Notes: generated by a model not told the origin, from the letters alone. A stretch of DNA of 47,162 nt from UBA1715 sp964346725 (GCA_964346725.1 CAYFVM010000013.1:1-47162); one strand, 5' to 3'; shown: positions 17,436 through 26,491, counted from the first letter of the stretch. Translations and numbers: made by a program.

Positions 17436-17951
17436 ATGAAAAAACTACTTATTCTACTTGCAAGCCTTTTTATAGCAACATTAGGCTATTCACAAAAAAC
17501 CGTGTATGTTGATACAGACTATCTTTTAAGCAAAATACCAGCGTACAAAGAAGCTCAACAACAAATTGATGATTTATCAAAAACATGGCAATCGGAGATT
17601 GAAGAACAACGTACCGCTCTTGATGCTCTATACAAACAATATCAAGTTGACAAAGTATTATTGTCAAACGATATGAAGATAAAAAGAGAACAAGAAATTC
17701 TTGACAAAGAACGAGAACTCAAAGAATTACAGAAAAAACGTTTTGGCACCGATGGCGACAGAATGAAAAAAGAAGAAGAATTGCTTAAACCAATTCAAGA
17801 CGAGATTTTTAATGCCATAAAGGAATTGGCAGCAAATCAAGGATATGCATTTGTAATAGATGCAGCATCAAGTTCATATACCCTTCTCTACAGCGATCCT
17901 AAATATGACATTAGCGATGACGTATTACGCAAATTAGGTTATATTAAATAA
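17436..17951 (+). CDS. OmpH/Skp family periplasmic chaperone, copy 1
   Basis: A 171-residue OmpH/Skp-like protein. The signal peptide covers about residues 1-19 (LFIATLGYSQ). The middle is a long charged helix with coiled-coil character (about 40-125), matching the tentacles of Skp, and the C-terminal GYAFVIDAASS block is the conserved OmpH closing motif. Skp-type chaperones hold unfolded outer-membrane proteins on the way to BamA. It starts 12 nt after bamA and is followed by a paralogue of identical length. Confidence 0.92.
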   Translation: MKKLLILLASLFIATLGYSQKTVYVDTDYLLSKIPAYKEAQQQIDDLSKTWQSEIEEQRTALDALYKQYQVDKVLLSNDMKIKREQEILDKERELKELQKKRFGTDGDRMKKEEELLKPIQDEIFNAIKELAANQGYAFVIDAASSSYTLLYSDPKYDISDDVLRKLGYIK

Positions 17952-17957
17952 ATATTT

Positions 17958-17965
17958 ACTTTTGT
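17958..17965 (+). promoter_or_regulatory. -7 box between the two ompH genes
   Basis: TACTTTTG starts 6 nt after the first ompH stop and ends 21 nt before the second ATG. It suggests that the second chaperone can also be expressed from its own promoter. Confidence 0.5.
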
Positions 17966-17986
17966 ACATCTTTAAAAACAAGAACA

Positions 17987-18502
17987 ATGAAAAAAATAAT
18001 TCTCATTTTAGTTACAGCAATATCTGTTTGTGGTATAGCATTACCAGCACAAGCTCAAAAATTTGGTCATATCAACTTTGAAGAATTGGTTACAGCTATG
18101 CCTGAAAAAGCAGAAGCACAAAAGACCATAGAAAAAGAATACAACGAAATGAAAGGCATCATAGAAAGTATGTCTGTTGAATTCAACAAAAAATATCTTG
18201 CTTACAATTCACAACAAGACACGTTGTCTAAAGCGAGCAAACAACTTTTAGAACAAGAGTTGCAAGATATGCAAAATCGTATTGTACAATATCAAAGCAA
18301 TGCTGAATCACAATTAACACAACGCCAACAAGATTTAATGCAACCTCTTATTGAGAAAGCAGAAGTTGCTATTAAATCGGTTGCGACCAAAGAAGGATTC
18401 CTTTACATTTTTGATACAAGTACCGGAAGCCAAGTTCTTTTCTATTCTGATAAGAGCATTGACCTAATGCCAATGGTAAAAAAAGAATTAGGAATTCAAT
18501 AG
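17987..18502 (+). CDS. OmpH/Skp family periplasmic chaperone, copy 2
   Basis: A second 171-residue OmpH/Skp protein, with a signal peptide to about residue 23 (LPAQAQ), the FGHINFEELVTAMPE opening that is typical of the family, a coiled-coil middle and the closing EGFLYIFDTSTGSQVLFY block. It resembles the preceding gene in length and plan but is clearly diverged, so the duplication is old. Tandem ompH genes after bamA are common in Bacteroidota. A strong terminator follows. Confidence 0.92.
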   Translation: MKKIILILVTAISVCGIALPAQAQKFGHINFEELVTAMPEKAEAQKTIEKEYNEMKGIIESMSVEFNKKYLAYNSQQDTLSKASKQLLEQELQDMQNRIVQYQSNAESQLTQRQQDLMQPLIEKAEVAIKSVATKEGFLYIFDTSTGSQVLFYSDKSIDLMPMVKKELGIQ

Positions 18503-18553
18503 TAAACTATACAAGGTTCACCCTTGGTGAATTTTGGTTGAAAACATAATGAG

Positions 18554-18591
18554 AATGCCCGAAAATGAAAGATTTTTGGGTATTTTTTTTT
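18554..18591 (+). terminator. Intrinsic terminator of the bamA-ompH cluster
   Basis: Bases 18554-18566 pair with 18572-18584 (13 pairs, two of them G-U, loop gaaag), followed by a run of T to 18591. The G-U pairs form only in plus-strand RNA, which supports the direction. Confidence 0.88.
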
Positions 18592-18642
18592 AGATAGTCA
18601 ATCCATTTACAACCGAAATTCTCGTTACAATAATAAATTCGG

Positions 18643-18650
18643 TATATTTG
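18643..18650 (+). promoter_or_regulatory. -7 box for the ligase-acyltransferase pair
   Basis: TATATTTG lies 19 nt upstream of the ATG at 18670, directly after the terminator region. Confidence 0.55.
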
Positions 18651-18669
18651 TACAAAATCAAAGTATGCG

Positions 18670-19965
18670 ATGTTCAAACCATCTATAGAATATGAGCCCC
18701 TTGAGGTTATAAAAAAATTTCAAGAAGGCAAAATGCAGAATTTATTAGAGTACCTGCTGGCAAAATCACCTTTTTATCAAAACATGTTCGCCAAAGAACA
18801 TATTGATATGACAAAGGTCAAAACCTTGGAAGATCTTCGAAACATTCCGTTTACTACCAAAGAAGACTTACAACTGCACAACGAAGATTTCTTATGCGTG
18901 CCTAAACAAATGGTTGCTGACTATATGTCAACTTCGGGAACGCTGAGCGAACCTACTACCTTTGCCGCTACAGCCAACGACTGGAAACGACTTGCATACA
19001 ACGAAGCCATTTCGTTTACCTGTGCCGATGGTGGTCAAGGAGAAATATACCAATTAATGACGACACTTGACAAACGATTTATGGCGGGCTTAGCCTATTT
19101 TGAAGGAGTGCAACTCATGGGTTCGTCTGTTATTCGTGTAGGAAATGGTATTCCAGCTCTTCAGTGGGAGACAATCAAACGCCTCCAACCTAATGCTATT
19201 ATTTGCGTACCCTCATTCATTCTTCGCATTATAAAATTTGCTGAGGAAAATGGCATTGATTACAAGAATTGTAGCGTAAAGAAAGCCGTGTGCATTGGCG
19301 AAAATCTAAGAAATGAAGATTTTTCACTCAACCTGCTCGGCTCACGCATCAAAGAAAAATGGGACATAAAATTATATTCTACCTATGCTTCTACCGAAAT
19401 GGGCACATCTTTCTGCGAATGCGGTGCGGGCAAAGGAGGACACCATCATCCTGAATTAATTATATGCGAAGTAATTGATGAGAACGGCAACAATGTAAAA
19501 GAAGGCGAATATGGAGAATTAACCGTCAGCACACTTGGTGTAGAAGGTATGCCTCTACTCCGCTTCCGTACCGGCGATATTGCCTGTTTCCATTACGAGC
19601 CATGCTCATGTGGACGTACCACAATGCGCATAAGCCCACTCAAAGGTCGAAAAAATCAAATGTTGAAAGTAAAAGGTACAACACTGTATCCTGCTGCAAT
19701 TTTTGATATTCTTGACAATGTCGATTATGTTGAAAATTATCTTGTAGAAGCAAATACCAATGAGATTGGAATGGATAACGTTACCGTGGTCATTGGATCT
19801 AAAAGCCCCAATGAAGAACTTATTAAAGATCTCAAAGATAGATTTAGAGCAAGAATACGTATAGCTCCAGATATTGTATTCCGCCCAATTGATGAAATCA
19901 ACAAAAGAAATTTTCCTGAAGCAAAACGAAAACCTATTAAATTTTTTGATAATCGTAAAAAATAA
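18670..19965 (+). CDS. AMP-forming acyl/aryl-CoA ligase, phenylacetate-CoA ligase (PaaK)-like
   Basis: A 431-residue adenylate-forming enzyme of the phenylacetate-CoA ligase group. The phosphate-binding loop is STSGTLSEPT, followed by the STYASTEMGT adenylation motif and RFRTGDIA with the invariant aspartate that binds the AMP ribose. Cysteine/histidine pairs (CECG...GGHHH and CSCG) match a structural metal site seen in PaaK relatives. The C-terminal lid domain carries KGRKNQMLKVKG and ends with a lysine-rich tail (RNFPEAKRKP). It activates a carboxylic acid as acyl-AMP or acyl-CoA; which acid is not evident. An acyltransferase follows after 6 nt, so the pair may make and then use an activated acyl group. 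Confidence 0.85.
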   Translation: MFKPSIEYEPLEVIKKFQEGKMQNLLEYLLAKSPFYQNMFAKEHIDMTKVKTLEDLRNIPFTTKEDLQLHNEDFLCVPKQMVADYMSTSGTLSEPTTFAATANDWKRLAYNEAISFTCADGGQGEIYQLMTTLDKRFMAGLAYFEGVQLMGSSVIRVGNGIPALQWETIKRLQPNAIICVPSFILRIIKFAEENGIDYKNCSVKKAVCIGENLRNEDFSLNLLGSRIKEKWDIKLYSTYASTEMGTSFCECGAGKGGHHHPELIICEVIDENGNNVKEGEYGELTVSTLGVEGMPLLRFRTGDIACFHYEPCSCGRTTMRISPLKGRKNQMLKVKGTTLYPAAIFDILDNVDYVENYLVEANTNEIGMDNVTVVIGSKSPNEELIKDLKDRFRARIRIAPDIVFRPIDEINKRNFPEAKRKPIKFFDNRKK

Positions 19966-19971
19966 CCCACC

Positions 19972-21102
19972 ATGCAAAATTTTGACGAAATACGCCCATA
20001 TAATGACGACGAAGTTCCGGCTGCCGTACAGAGAGTTATTTCGAATGTTTATTTCCCTTGGTTAGTTAACACACTATCACCGGAAAAAAATCTCAATGAT
20101 GTAAAACAAACGTTTTTGAATATAACTACCGTTCAACAATTCCAAGAACAAATCACGTTTGCGGTTTTAAAAAAAGTTACCCAAAGAACGATAACTTCTT
20201 TCACATGTGTAGGAGATGAATATCTTTCAAAAACAACACCATATTTATTTATCTCTAACCATCGCGACATCATACTTGACGCAGCTTTGCTCAATGTATA
20301 TTTGCACCAATGCGGTATCCAACCAACCGAAAATACGTTTGGTAGCAATCTTATGAAAAATGAGATTGCCGGTGATTTGGGAAAACTAAATCGTATGTTT
20401 CGCATAAACCGCAGTGGAAATTTGCGAGACCTTTACAAAAACTATGTAGAAGTTTCTTCATATATCCGCCACGTGATTAACGACAAAAAACGTCCGGTTT
20501 GGATTGCACAACGCAATGGTCGCACAAAAAATGGTGACGACAAAACCGAAGCTGCTGTTCTCAAAATGTTTGCCATGAGTAGCGACGAACCTTTTGTTGA
20601 TAATCTTGACAATCTTACCATCACTCCTATTTCAGTGTCATACGAATATGAGCCATGCGTGTTTATGAAAGCTGCAGAATTGTTTGTATCTACGTTCTCT
20701 AAATACGTAAAAGACCCCAATGAAGACTACGAAAGCATTCTCAATGGTATCACTTCTCCTAAAGGTCACGTCAATTTTGCTATTACAAAACCTATTACAA
20801 GAGAGGAGTTAGAAGAATGTGATGCAATGGAAAAAAATGAAAAATACACCCATTTGGCCAACATAATAGACAGACGAATATACGATGCGTATATATTGGA
20901 GAAAAATAATTATATGGCCTACGATATGCTACACAAGGGAAATAAATTTGCCGACTATTACAATGAAAGCGATAAAAAAGTGTTCCTTGACTATATTTCT
21001 GAAGGTATTGAAAAACTAGACACTCCTATGAGTAGATGTGATATTGAATCTATCATATATAGTATCTATGCCAATCCTGTAAAAAACAAACTACAAATAT
21101 AG
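19972..21102 (+). CDS. 1-acyl-sn-glycerol-3-phosphate acyltransferase-like (PlsC/GPAT superfamily) protein
   Basis: A 376-residue protein of the lysophospholipid acyltransferase superfamily. The catalytic block reads ISNHRDIILDAALL; the spacing from H to the second aspartate is one residue longer than the classic HX4D, so HRD or the later D may be the true catalytic pair. Later blocks include LNRMFRINRSGNLRD and VWIAQRNGRTKNG, which correspond to the acceptor-binding motifs, and PISVSYEYEPC. There is no obvious membrane-spanning segment. It directly follows the AMP-forming ligase and probably shares its transcript. A terminator follows the gene. The substrate is unknown. Confidence 0.78.
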   Translation: MQNFDEIRPYNDDEVPAAVQRVISNVYFPWLVNTLSPEKNLNDVKQTFLNITTVQQFQEQITFAVLKKVTQRTITSFTCVGDEYLSKTTPYLFISNHRDIILDAALLNVYLHQCGIQPTENTFGSNLMKNEIAGDLGKLNRMFRINRSGNLRDLYKNYVEVSSYIRHVINDKKRPVWIAQRNGRTKNGDDKTEAAVLKMFAMSSDEPFVDNLDNLTITPISVSYEYEPCVFMKAAELFVSTFSKYVKDPNEDYESILNGITSPKGHVNFAITKPITREELEECDAMEKNEKYTHLANIIDRRIYDAYILEKNNYMAYDMLHKGNKFADYYNESDKKVFLDYISEGIEKLDTPMSRCDIESIIYSIYANPVKNKLQI

Positions 21103-21128
21103 AATACACGTATTCTTCCTATTATCTG

Positions 21129-21170
21129 TACGCCATTGATTCTTAAATAAATCAATGGCGTATATTTTTT
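21129..21170 (+). terminator. Intrinsic terminator after the acyltransferase
   Basis: A perfect 13-bp stem pairs 21129-21141 with 21150-21162 around an 8-nt loop and is followed by a T-run to 21170. Confidence 0.9.
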
Positions 21171-21192
21171 TACAAATAGGTTTGCTATTAAA

Positions 21193-21231
21193 GCAAAAAA
21201 AAGAGTTGTACAACATTTGTCGTACAACTCT
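21193..21231 (-). terminator. Intrinsic terminator of argS
   Basis: A 10-bp perfect stem joins agagttgtac (21202-21211) to gtacaactct (21222-21231). On the minus strand it is followed by a T-run (plus-strand A-run near 21194-21202), about 25 nt past the argS stop. Confidence 0.85.
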
Positions 21232-21253
21232 ATACATAATCGTTACTCTCTTA

Positions 21254-23050
21254 TTACATTCTTTCAGGTACCTTAATACCCAGCAATCCCATTCCTGAGG
21301 CTATAATTGTAGCGGTTTGTTTAGAGAGTGCCAAACGGAATTCTTTTATAGACTTATTTTCTTCATTCAAAATAGTGTAATCATGATAGAATTGATTGTA
21401 CAATTTCACCAAATCATATACATAGTTTGCAATGTATGAAGGTGCGTGATCTTTTGCTGCCATTTCTATAACAGATCCATAGCGAACCATCATTTTTATA
21501 AGTTCTTTTTCTTTGTCGTTGCAAGAATCTAATGAAAATTTAGATGGCAATACAATATCTTGATCGGCTGCCTTACGCATAATAGAACAGATGCGCGCAT
21601 GAGTATATTGAATAAATGGTCCTGTATTTCCATTGAAATCAATTGATTCACGTGGATTGAACAACATTGTTTTGCGTGGCTCAACTTTTAAAATGAAATA
21701 TTTGAGAGCTCCTTGCGCTATTGTTTCATGAACTTCGGCTGCTTCTTCTGCCGGCAATGATGTCAGCTTTCCTAATTCATCCGATATTTCTTTTGAATTC
21801 TTAAGCATATCGTCCATTAAATCATCTGCATCAACTACAGTTCCCTCGCGCGATTTCATTTTTCCATCGGGCAATTCAACCATTCCGTACGACATGTGAT
21901 AAATTTTATCTGCCCACTTATACCCTAACTTCTTCAAAATCAAACTCAATACTTGAAAATGGTAATTCTGCTCGTTTCCTACTACATATATCAACTCGCC
22001 CATATCGCCATATTCGCGGAAGCGCTCAATAGCGGTACCAATATCTTGTGTCATATACACTGAAGTTCCATCGGGACGAAGCAGTAATTTTTGATCTAAG
22101 CCATCGCTCGTTAAGTCAGCCCACACCGATTTATCTTCTTTTTGGAACAAAATACCACGTTCCAAGCCATCTTTCACAACTTGCTTGCCCAACAAATAGG
22201 TCTGTGACTCATAATATACATGATCAAATGACACACCCATACGTTTGTATGTAGCATCAAAACCTTTGTACACCCAGCCATTCATGGTTTTCCACAAAGA
22301 AAGCACCTCTTCATCGCCTTGTTCCCACTTTACAAGCATATCACGAGCTTGTAGCAATATAGGAGCTTCTGCTTTGGCAAATTCCTCTGTTTTGCCTTGC
22401 GCCATGAGTTCGGCTATTTGTTTTTTGTATTCTTTATCGAACTCTACGTAATATTTTCCTACCAAATGGTCACCTTTGATTCCAGATGATTCGGGAGTTT
22501 CTCCGTTACCGAACAACTTCCACGCTATCATTGATTTACAAATATGAATACCACGATCGTTTACCAAATTTGCTTTAACAACCTTGTTTCCATTGGCAGC
22601 CAATATTTGTGAAATTGCATATCCAAGTAAATTATTACGCACATGACCTAAGTGCAACGGTTTATTTGTGTTTGGTGAAGAATATTCAACCATCACCGTA
22701 GGTGAATTAGCATCAACAGCCTTTTTTCCATAGTTTTCGCCTTGCATGAGCGCATCCTGCAGCAATGAAAACCAATATTGTTGAGAAATGGTCAAATTCA
22801 AGAAACCTTTTACTACCGAATATGAGTCAAGTGCATCAACGTGCGAAATCAAATATTGACCTAATTCTTCGGCAGTTGCTTCAGGTGTTTTCTTTGAAAA
22901 TTTCAAGAATGGGAAAATAACGACAGTTTTATCGCCGGCTATCTCGCGCTTTGTTTCTTGCACTTGCACCATTTTGGAATCAATCGTTGCTCCATACAAT
23001 TCAGTTACCGCACGAACCACTTCTTGCTCTATTATTGCTTCAATTGTCAT
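21254..23050 (-). CDS. argS: Arginyl-tRNA synthetase
   Basis: A 598-residue class I synthetase that charges tRNA-Arg. The N-terminal Add-1 domain (about 1-110) is followed by the EYSSPNTNKPLHLGHVRNN block with the HIGH signature as HLGH at residues 133-136. The KMSK position reads KMKSREG, and the anticodon-binding DALR domain ends the protein with GMGLLGIKVPERM, the usual ArgRS C-terminus. It is on the minus strand behind prfB, with its own promoter in the 112-bp spacer. Confidence 0.97.
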   Translation of the reverse strand: MTIEAIIEQEVVRAVTELYGATIDSKMVQVQETKREIAGDKTVVIFPFLKFSKKTPEATAEELGQYLISHVDALDSYSVVKGFLNLTISQQYWFSLLQDALMQGENYGKKAVDANSPTVMVEYSSPNTNKPLHLGHVRNNLLGYAISQILAANGNKVVKANLVNDRGIHICKSMIAWKLFGNGETPESSGIKGDHLVGKYYVEFDKEYKKQIAELMAQGKTEEFAKAEAPILLQARDMLVKWEQGDEEVLSLWKTMNGWVYKGFDATYKRMGVSFDHVYYESQTYLLGKQVVKDGLERGILFQKEDKSVWADLTSDGLDQKLLLRPDGTSVYMTQDIGTAIERFREYGDMGELIYVVGNEQNYHFQVLSLILKKLGYKWADKIYHMSYGMVELPDGKMKSREGTVVDADDLMDDMLKNSKEISDELGKLTSLPAEEAAEVHETIAQGALKYFILKVEPRKTMLFNPRESIDFNGNTGPFIQYTHARICSIMRKAADQDIVLPSKFSLDSCNDKEKELIKMMVRYGSVIEMAAKDHAPSYIANYVYDLVKLYNQFYHDYTILNEENKSIKEFRLALSKQTATIIASGMGLLGIKVPERM

Positions 23051-23067
23051 TGCTTTACTATTTTTGG

Positions 23068-23075
23068 CAAAAGTA
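23068..23075 (-). promoter_or_regulatory. -7 box for argS
   Basis: The minus strand reads TACTTTTG (plus strand CAAAAGTA), 17 nt upstream of the argS start codon. Confidence 0.55.
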
Positions 23076-23162
23076 TAAAAAGATTATAAATTATAAAGCA
23101 TGACAGAGAGAATGAATATATAAATTTCATTGACATCTGTGTATGCTATTCTATCAAATGAT

Positions 23163-24267
23163 TTATTCTTTCTGCGTGTTGTTGTTTGACAACCACATTA
23201 AATACTCTTTTATGAAGGTATTTAAGTCGCCTTCAAGTATTGCTTGTGTATTAGATGTTTCATAGCCTGTTCGCACATCTTTCACCAATTTATACGGATG
23301 CAATACATAGTTGCGAATTTGTGATCCCCATTCTATTTTGAGTTTCTCGCCATTGCGTGCCGCTTGTTCTTCTTCACGTTTGCGCATTTCCAATTGATAC
23401 AACTGAGACTTCAACAAAGCCAAGGCTTTTTCGCGGTTTTGCAACTGCGAACGAGTTTCCATATTTTCAATAACAATACCGGTGGGTTTATGATGCAATC
23501 GCACCGCCGTTTCCACCTTATTGACATTCTGCCCTCCGGCACCACTTGAACGGTATGTATCCCACTCCAAATCTGCAGGATTTATAACGATTTCTATTGT
23601 ATCATCAATCATAGGGACAACGTCAACAGAAGCAAATGACGTATGGCGACGTGCACTAGAATCAAACGGAGAAATGCGAACTAAACGATGTACACCGGCT
23701 TCACCTTTAAGATAACCATAGGCATAATCACCTTCAAATTCAATAGTAGCGGAACTTATTCCAGCTACATCTCCATCTTGTAAATCAATAATGTTGACTT
23801 TATAACCATTGTCTTCGCCCCAACGAGTGTACATACGTAACAATATTGAAGCCCAATCATGGCTTTCAGTACCACCGGCTCCCGGATTTATTTTGAGAAT
23901 AGCACCAAATTGATCTTCTTCTTTTTGGAGCATATTTTTAAACTCCAACGATTCCACTAATTTAAAGGTTTCATTGTACTGAGCTTCAACATATTCTATT
24001 GATGCCTCTCCTTCTTTATAAAAATCAGATAGTACTTGTAAATCTTCCGAAGCCTTTTCGACTTGGGCATATGCTGTTGTCCATTTTTTAATGGAAGCAA
24101 CTTTTTTTAATTGTTGCTTTGCTTTCTTAGCATCATTCCAAAACTCAGGAGCATGGGTTTTCTGCTCTTCTTCATCAAGACGAATAAGTCGGTCATCAAT
24201 GTCAAAGATGCCTCCTTAAAGCCTGCTGGCGATTAATTAATTCTTTAATTTGCTCTGTGGTAACCAT
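23163..24267 (-). CDS. prfB: Peptide chain release factor 2, with programmed +1 frameshift
   Basis: RF2 recognises UGA and UAA. The full gene needs a +1 frameshift. Frame 1 runs from the ATG at 24267 for 21 codons (MVTTEQIKELINRQ...RRHL) to a TGA at 24204-24202. Slipping one base on CTT-TGA-C moves reading to GAC at 24203-24201, which continues unbroken (DIDDRLIRLDEEEQ...) to the stop at 23163, giving 367 residues. An AGGAGG lies 3 nt before the CTT. SPF (residues 199-201) reads the stop codon and GGQ (244-246) triggers hydrolysis. Taking only the long downstream frame from 23957 would lose the first 103 residues. recX ends 3 nt upstream. Confidence 0.97.
24201..24216 (-). promoter_or_regulatory. 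prfB programmed frameshift site
   Basis: The minus strand reads AGGAGG CAT CTT TGA C. The Shine-Dalgarno-like hexamer, a 3-nt spacer, the slippery CTT, the UGA and the following C match the classic RF2 autoregulatory site: low RF2 lets the ribosome pause at UGA and slip forward. Confidence 0.95.
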
Positions 24268-24270
24268 GAA

Positions 24271-24753
24271 TTATTGTTTAGATTCAACAATCTTGTCAAC
24301 GCATGCCAACGAAATTTCCGTTTCGTATCCACGACTTTGTCCAAATTGAATCAATTTGCATTTACGTTGATATTCATTATGTATATTTAGAGATTGATTT
24401 TTACGACTTAATTGATCATAAATCATTTGTTCATAATCAACGGTAGAAAAAAGAACATCAAAAGCTTGGTCAATATCATTTTCTTTGAAACCACGCAATG
24501 TAAGATTATAACGCATTTTTACGCGTCCCCATTTTTTATAAAAGAATTTTCCACGAATATATGAATATATATATCGTTCGGAATCCATAAAGCGATCCTT
24601 ATTCAATCGGTCAACAATCTTTTGAGCTTGGTCACCGGTTATGCCCCAAAAAAACAATTTCTGACGAACATCAAATTCACTGCGATCCATTTTAGAGCAA
24701 TATTCCATTAATTTATCTAATGCTTGTTCTGGTGTTAATTTTCGTACGTTCAT
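24271..24753 (-). CDS. recX: Regulatory protein RecX
   Basis: A 160-residue, strongly helical protein of the RecX family, which binds and modulates RecA filaments. Three-helix repeats are visible: KLMEYCSKMDRSEFDVRQKL...WG, then DRFMDSERYIYSYIRGKFFYKKWGRVKMRYNLTLRG, where the RG-x-K-W-G-x-x-x-x stretch is the most typical RecX block, and a final repeat. recA is not in the window. The gene starts 6 nt after the PorE-like gene and ends 3 nt before prfB, so the three are probably one transcript. Confidence 0.9.
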   Translation of the reverse strand: MNVRKLTPEQALDKLMEYCSKMDRSEFDVRQKLFFWGITGDQAQKIVDRLNKDRFMDSERYIYSYIRGKFFYKKWGRVKMRYNLTLRGFKENDIDQAFDVLFSTVDYEQMIYDQLSRKNQSLNIHNEYQRKCKLIQFGQSRGYETEISLACVDKIVESKQ

Positions 24754-24759
24754 GCTTTG

Positions 24760-26445
24760 TTATAAATCATCAATTAATATTAAATCATCAACTTGAAGTG
24801 TTCTATTTAATTCTATCGTTTTATTCTCGGTGCTTTTTTCTACATCAAATGTGCCTTGTACTCGTAAGTAGTCTGGATTTACAATTTCTATTTTATAAGA
24901 ACCTGCATCAAGTCTGCATTCAAAATATCCTTCTTCATTAGGATGAATTTCTTTCAAAAGTTTTTTGGTGCCATTTTTACGAATCAAAATCTTTGTCTTC
25001 GTAAGTTTACTGGTTTCGTTATCTTCGAGTGTAATTTTTCCACAGAATTTTGATGGGACTATCTCAACGGAATCAATATAAACCACTTGAAATATATCGG
25101 AAGAACCAAAGGTGAAATAACCTTCGTTAAATGCGACAGAATAAAAACCTTGTTTGCCGTTGAGTGCGGGTTTGTAGAATTCATTATTGTCAGGAGTATT
25201 AATCGGATGTCCCAAATTTATAGGCTCAGACCAATTTCCACTGGCATCTTGCACTGATTTAAAAATATCATATCCTCCCATATTATAATGTCCTTCGGAA
25301 GTAAAATACAATGTTTTTCCATCAGCAAGTATATATGGAGATGATTCATTAAATTCTGTATTGATAATAGGTCCTACATTCTGCAACTTTGACCAGTCAT
25401 TTTTTTCTGCGTTTTTCAAAGTACTTTTCCATATATCATATCCGCCTTGTCCGCCTTCTTTATTTGAAACCACATACAATGTATTGCCATCTGCGGAAAT
25501 AGCAGCTTGTGAAATAAGTGCCTTGCTTACATTTATATTTTTTCCAAACTTACGAATCACACTCCATGATGAAGCACGACTTGAACGAACGCTATAATAC
25601 AACACACCACCTTTTTCTAAGTCTGAAATATCATCTATTTTAGTATACCGACAGAGCAACATGAATGTTCCAGCTTCGTTAATGCTCAACACACTACAAT
25701 GACCGAAGGTAAGCATTTCATCCGAAACATCAATCGGAGCAGACCATTGTTCTCCGCCAATAAAACGTGTATAATAAATGCGTAATTTATTTTCAACGCG
25801 ACCATCTTTCCCGTCTTTGTATATAATTTGTTGTTTTTCTAAACGAGTAAAAAATAAAAGATTTCCATCAGCCGTAGGACAAGGATTAAAATCGTTGAAT
25901 TCTGTATTTATAACATTACCTATATTATAAATTTCAACAGGAATCGGTTTTTGGACAATTTCTAAAGCCGTACGACACGAAATCATTTCACGCATAGCAC
26001 GTTTGCGAGCTTTTAATTCATTTGGAGACAATCTGTCAATATATTGTTGGTACGCTTCAACTCCTTCTTTATAAAATTTATTGGTATGATATGCGCGAGC
26101 CAAGGAATACCATGCTGCAACGGGCGCTTTTCGCTCTGAAGCTGAACCTTCTATATAGTCGGCAGTAACTTCTTTTACTGCTTTTTTAAAATAATTAATA
26201 GAACGTCCTGCATCCATAGGCAAACGTTGGTAACAAAGACCTGCTTTGTAATTTACGTTGCAATTCTCCGGGTCTTCCTTTAAAACGTCTTTGTACAAAA
26301 AAAGAGCTCGTTGATAGTCGCCATTAAAAAAGTAATATTCCGCATCTAAACGCATCGATTGTAATTTATCGGATTGTGTTTGCGAAAAGGCAGAAGATGA
26401 AATAAAAAGAAATACAAATAAAAATCGTACTATTTTAAACACCAT
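24760..26445 (-). CDS. Exported TPR-PD40 protein, PorE-like but lacking an OmpA domain
   Basis: A 561-residue exported protein. After the signal peptide (about 1-21, ending SAFSQ) come tetratricopeptide repeats (about 30-150), then a PD40/WD40-like beta-propeller (about 170-455) with repeats such as FNPCPTADGNLLFFTR, AISADGNTLYVVSNK...GGYDIWKS and SPYILADGKTLYFTS...GGYDIFKS, and a carboxypeptidase-regulatory-like beta domain (about 467-545). This order matches PorE and other Bacteroidota envelope proteins, but those end in an OmpA-like peptidoglycan-binding domain, which is absent; the protein stops at LILIDDL. A role in the envelope, perhaps with T9SS, is inferred. It heads the recX-prfB unit. 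Confidence 0.75.
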   Translation of the reverse strand: MVFKIVRFLFVFLFISSSAFSQTQSDKLQSMRLDAEYYFFNGDYQRALFLYKDVLKEDPENCNVNYKAGLCYQRLPMDAGRSINYFKKAVKEVTADYIEGSASERKAPVAAWYSLARAYHTNKFYKEGVEAYQQYIDRLSPNELKARKRAMREMISCRTALEIVQKPIPVEIYNIGNVINTEFNDFNPCPTADGNLLFFTRLEKQQIIYKDGKDGRVENKLRIYYTRFIGGEQWSAPIDVSDEMLTFGHCSVLSINEAGTFMLLCRYTKIDDISDLEKGGVLYYSVRSSRASSWSVIRKFGKNINVSKALISQAAISADGNTLYVVSNKEGGQGGYDIWKSTLKNAEKNDWSKLQNVGPIINTEFNESSPYILADGKTLYFTSEGHYNMGGYDIFKSVQDASGNWSEPINLGHPINTPDNNEFYKPALNGKQGFYSVAFNEGYFTFGSSDIFQVVYIDSVEIVPSKFCGKITLEDNETSKLTKTKILIRKNGTKKLLKEIHPNEEGYFECRLDAGSYKIEIVNPDYLRVQGTFDVEKSTENKTIELNRTLQVDDLILIDDL

Positions 26446-26462
26446 ATGTATTAATTTTTAGT

Positions 26463-26491
26463 CAAATATAAAAAAAGTTATGGATTAGCAA
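26463..26491 (-). promoter_or_regulatory. Promoter for the TPR-PD40/recX/prfB unit
   Basis: The minus strand reads TATATTTG (plus 26463-26470), with TTG (plus 26489-26491) 18 nt upstream. The -7 box ends 17 nt before the start codon. Confidence 0.6.
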
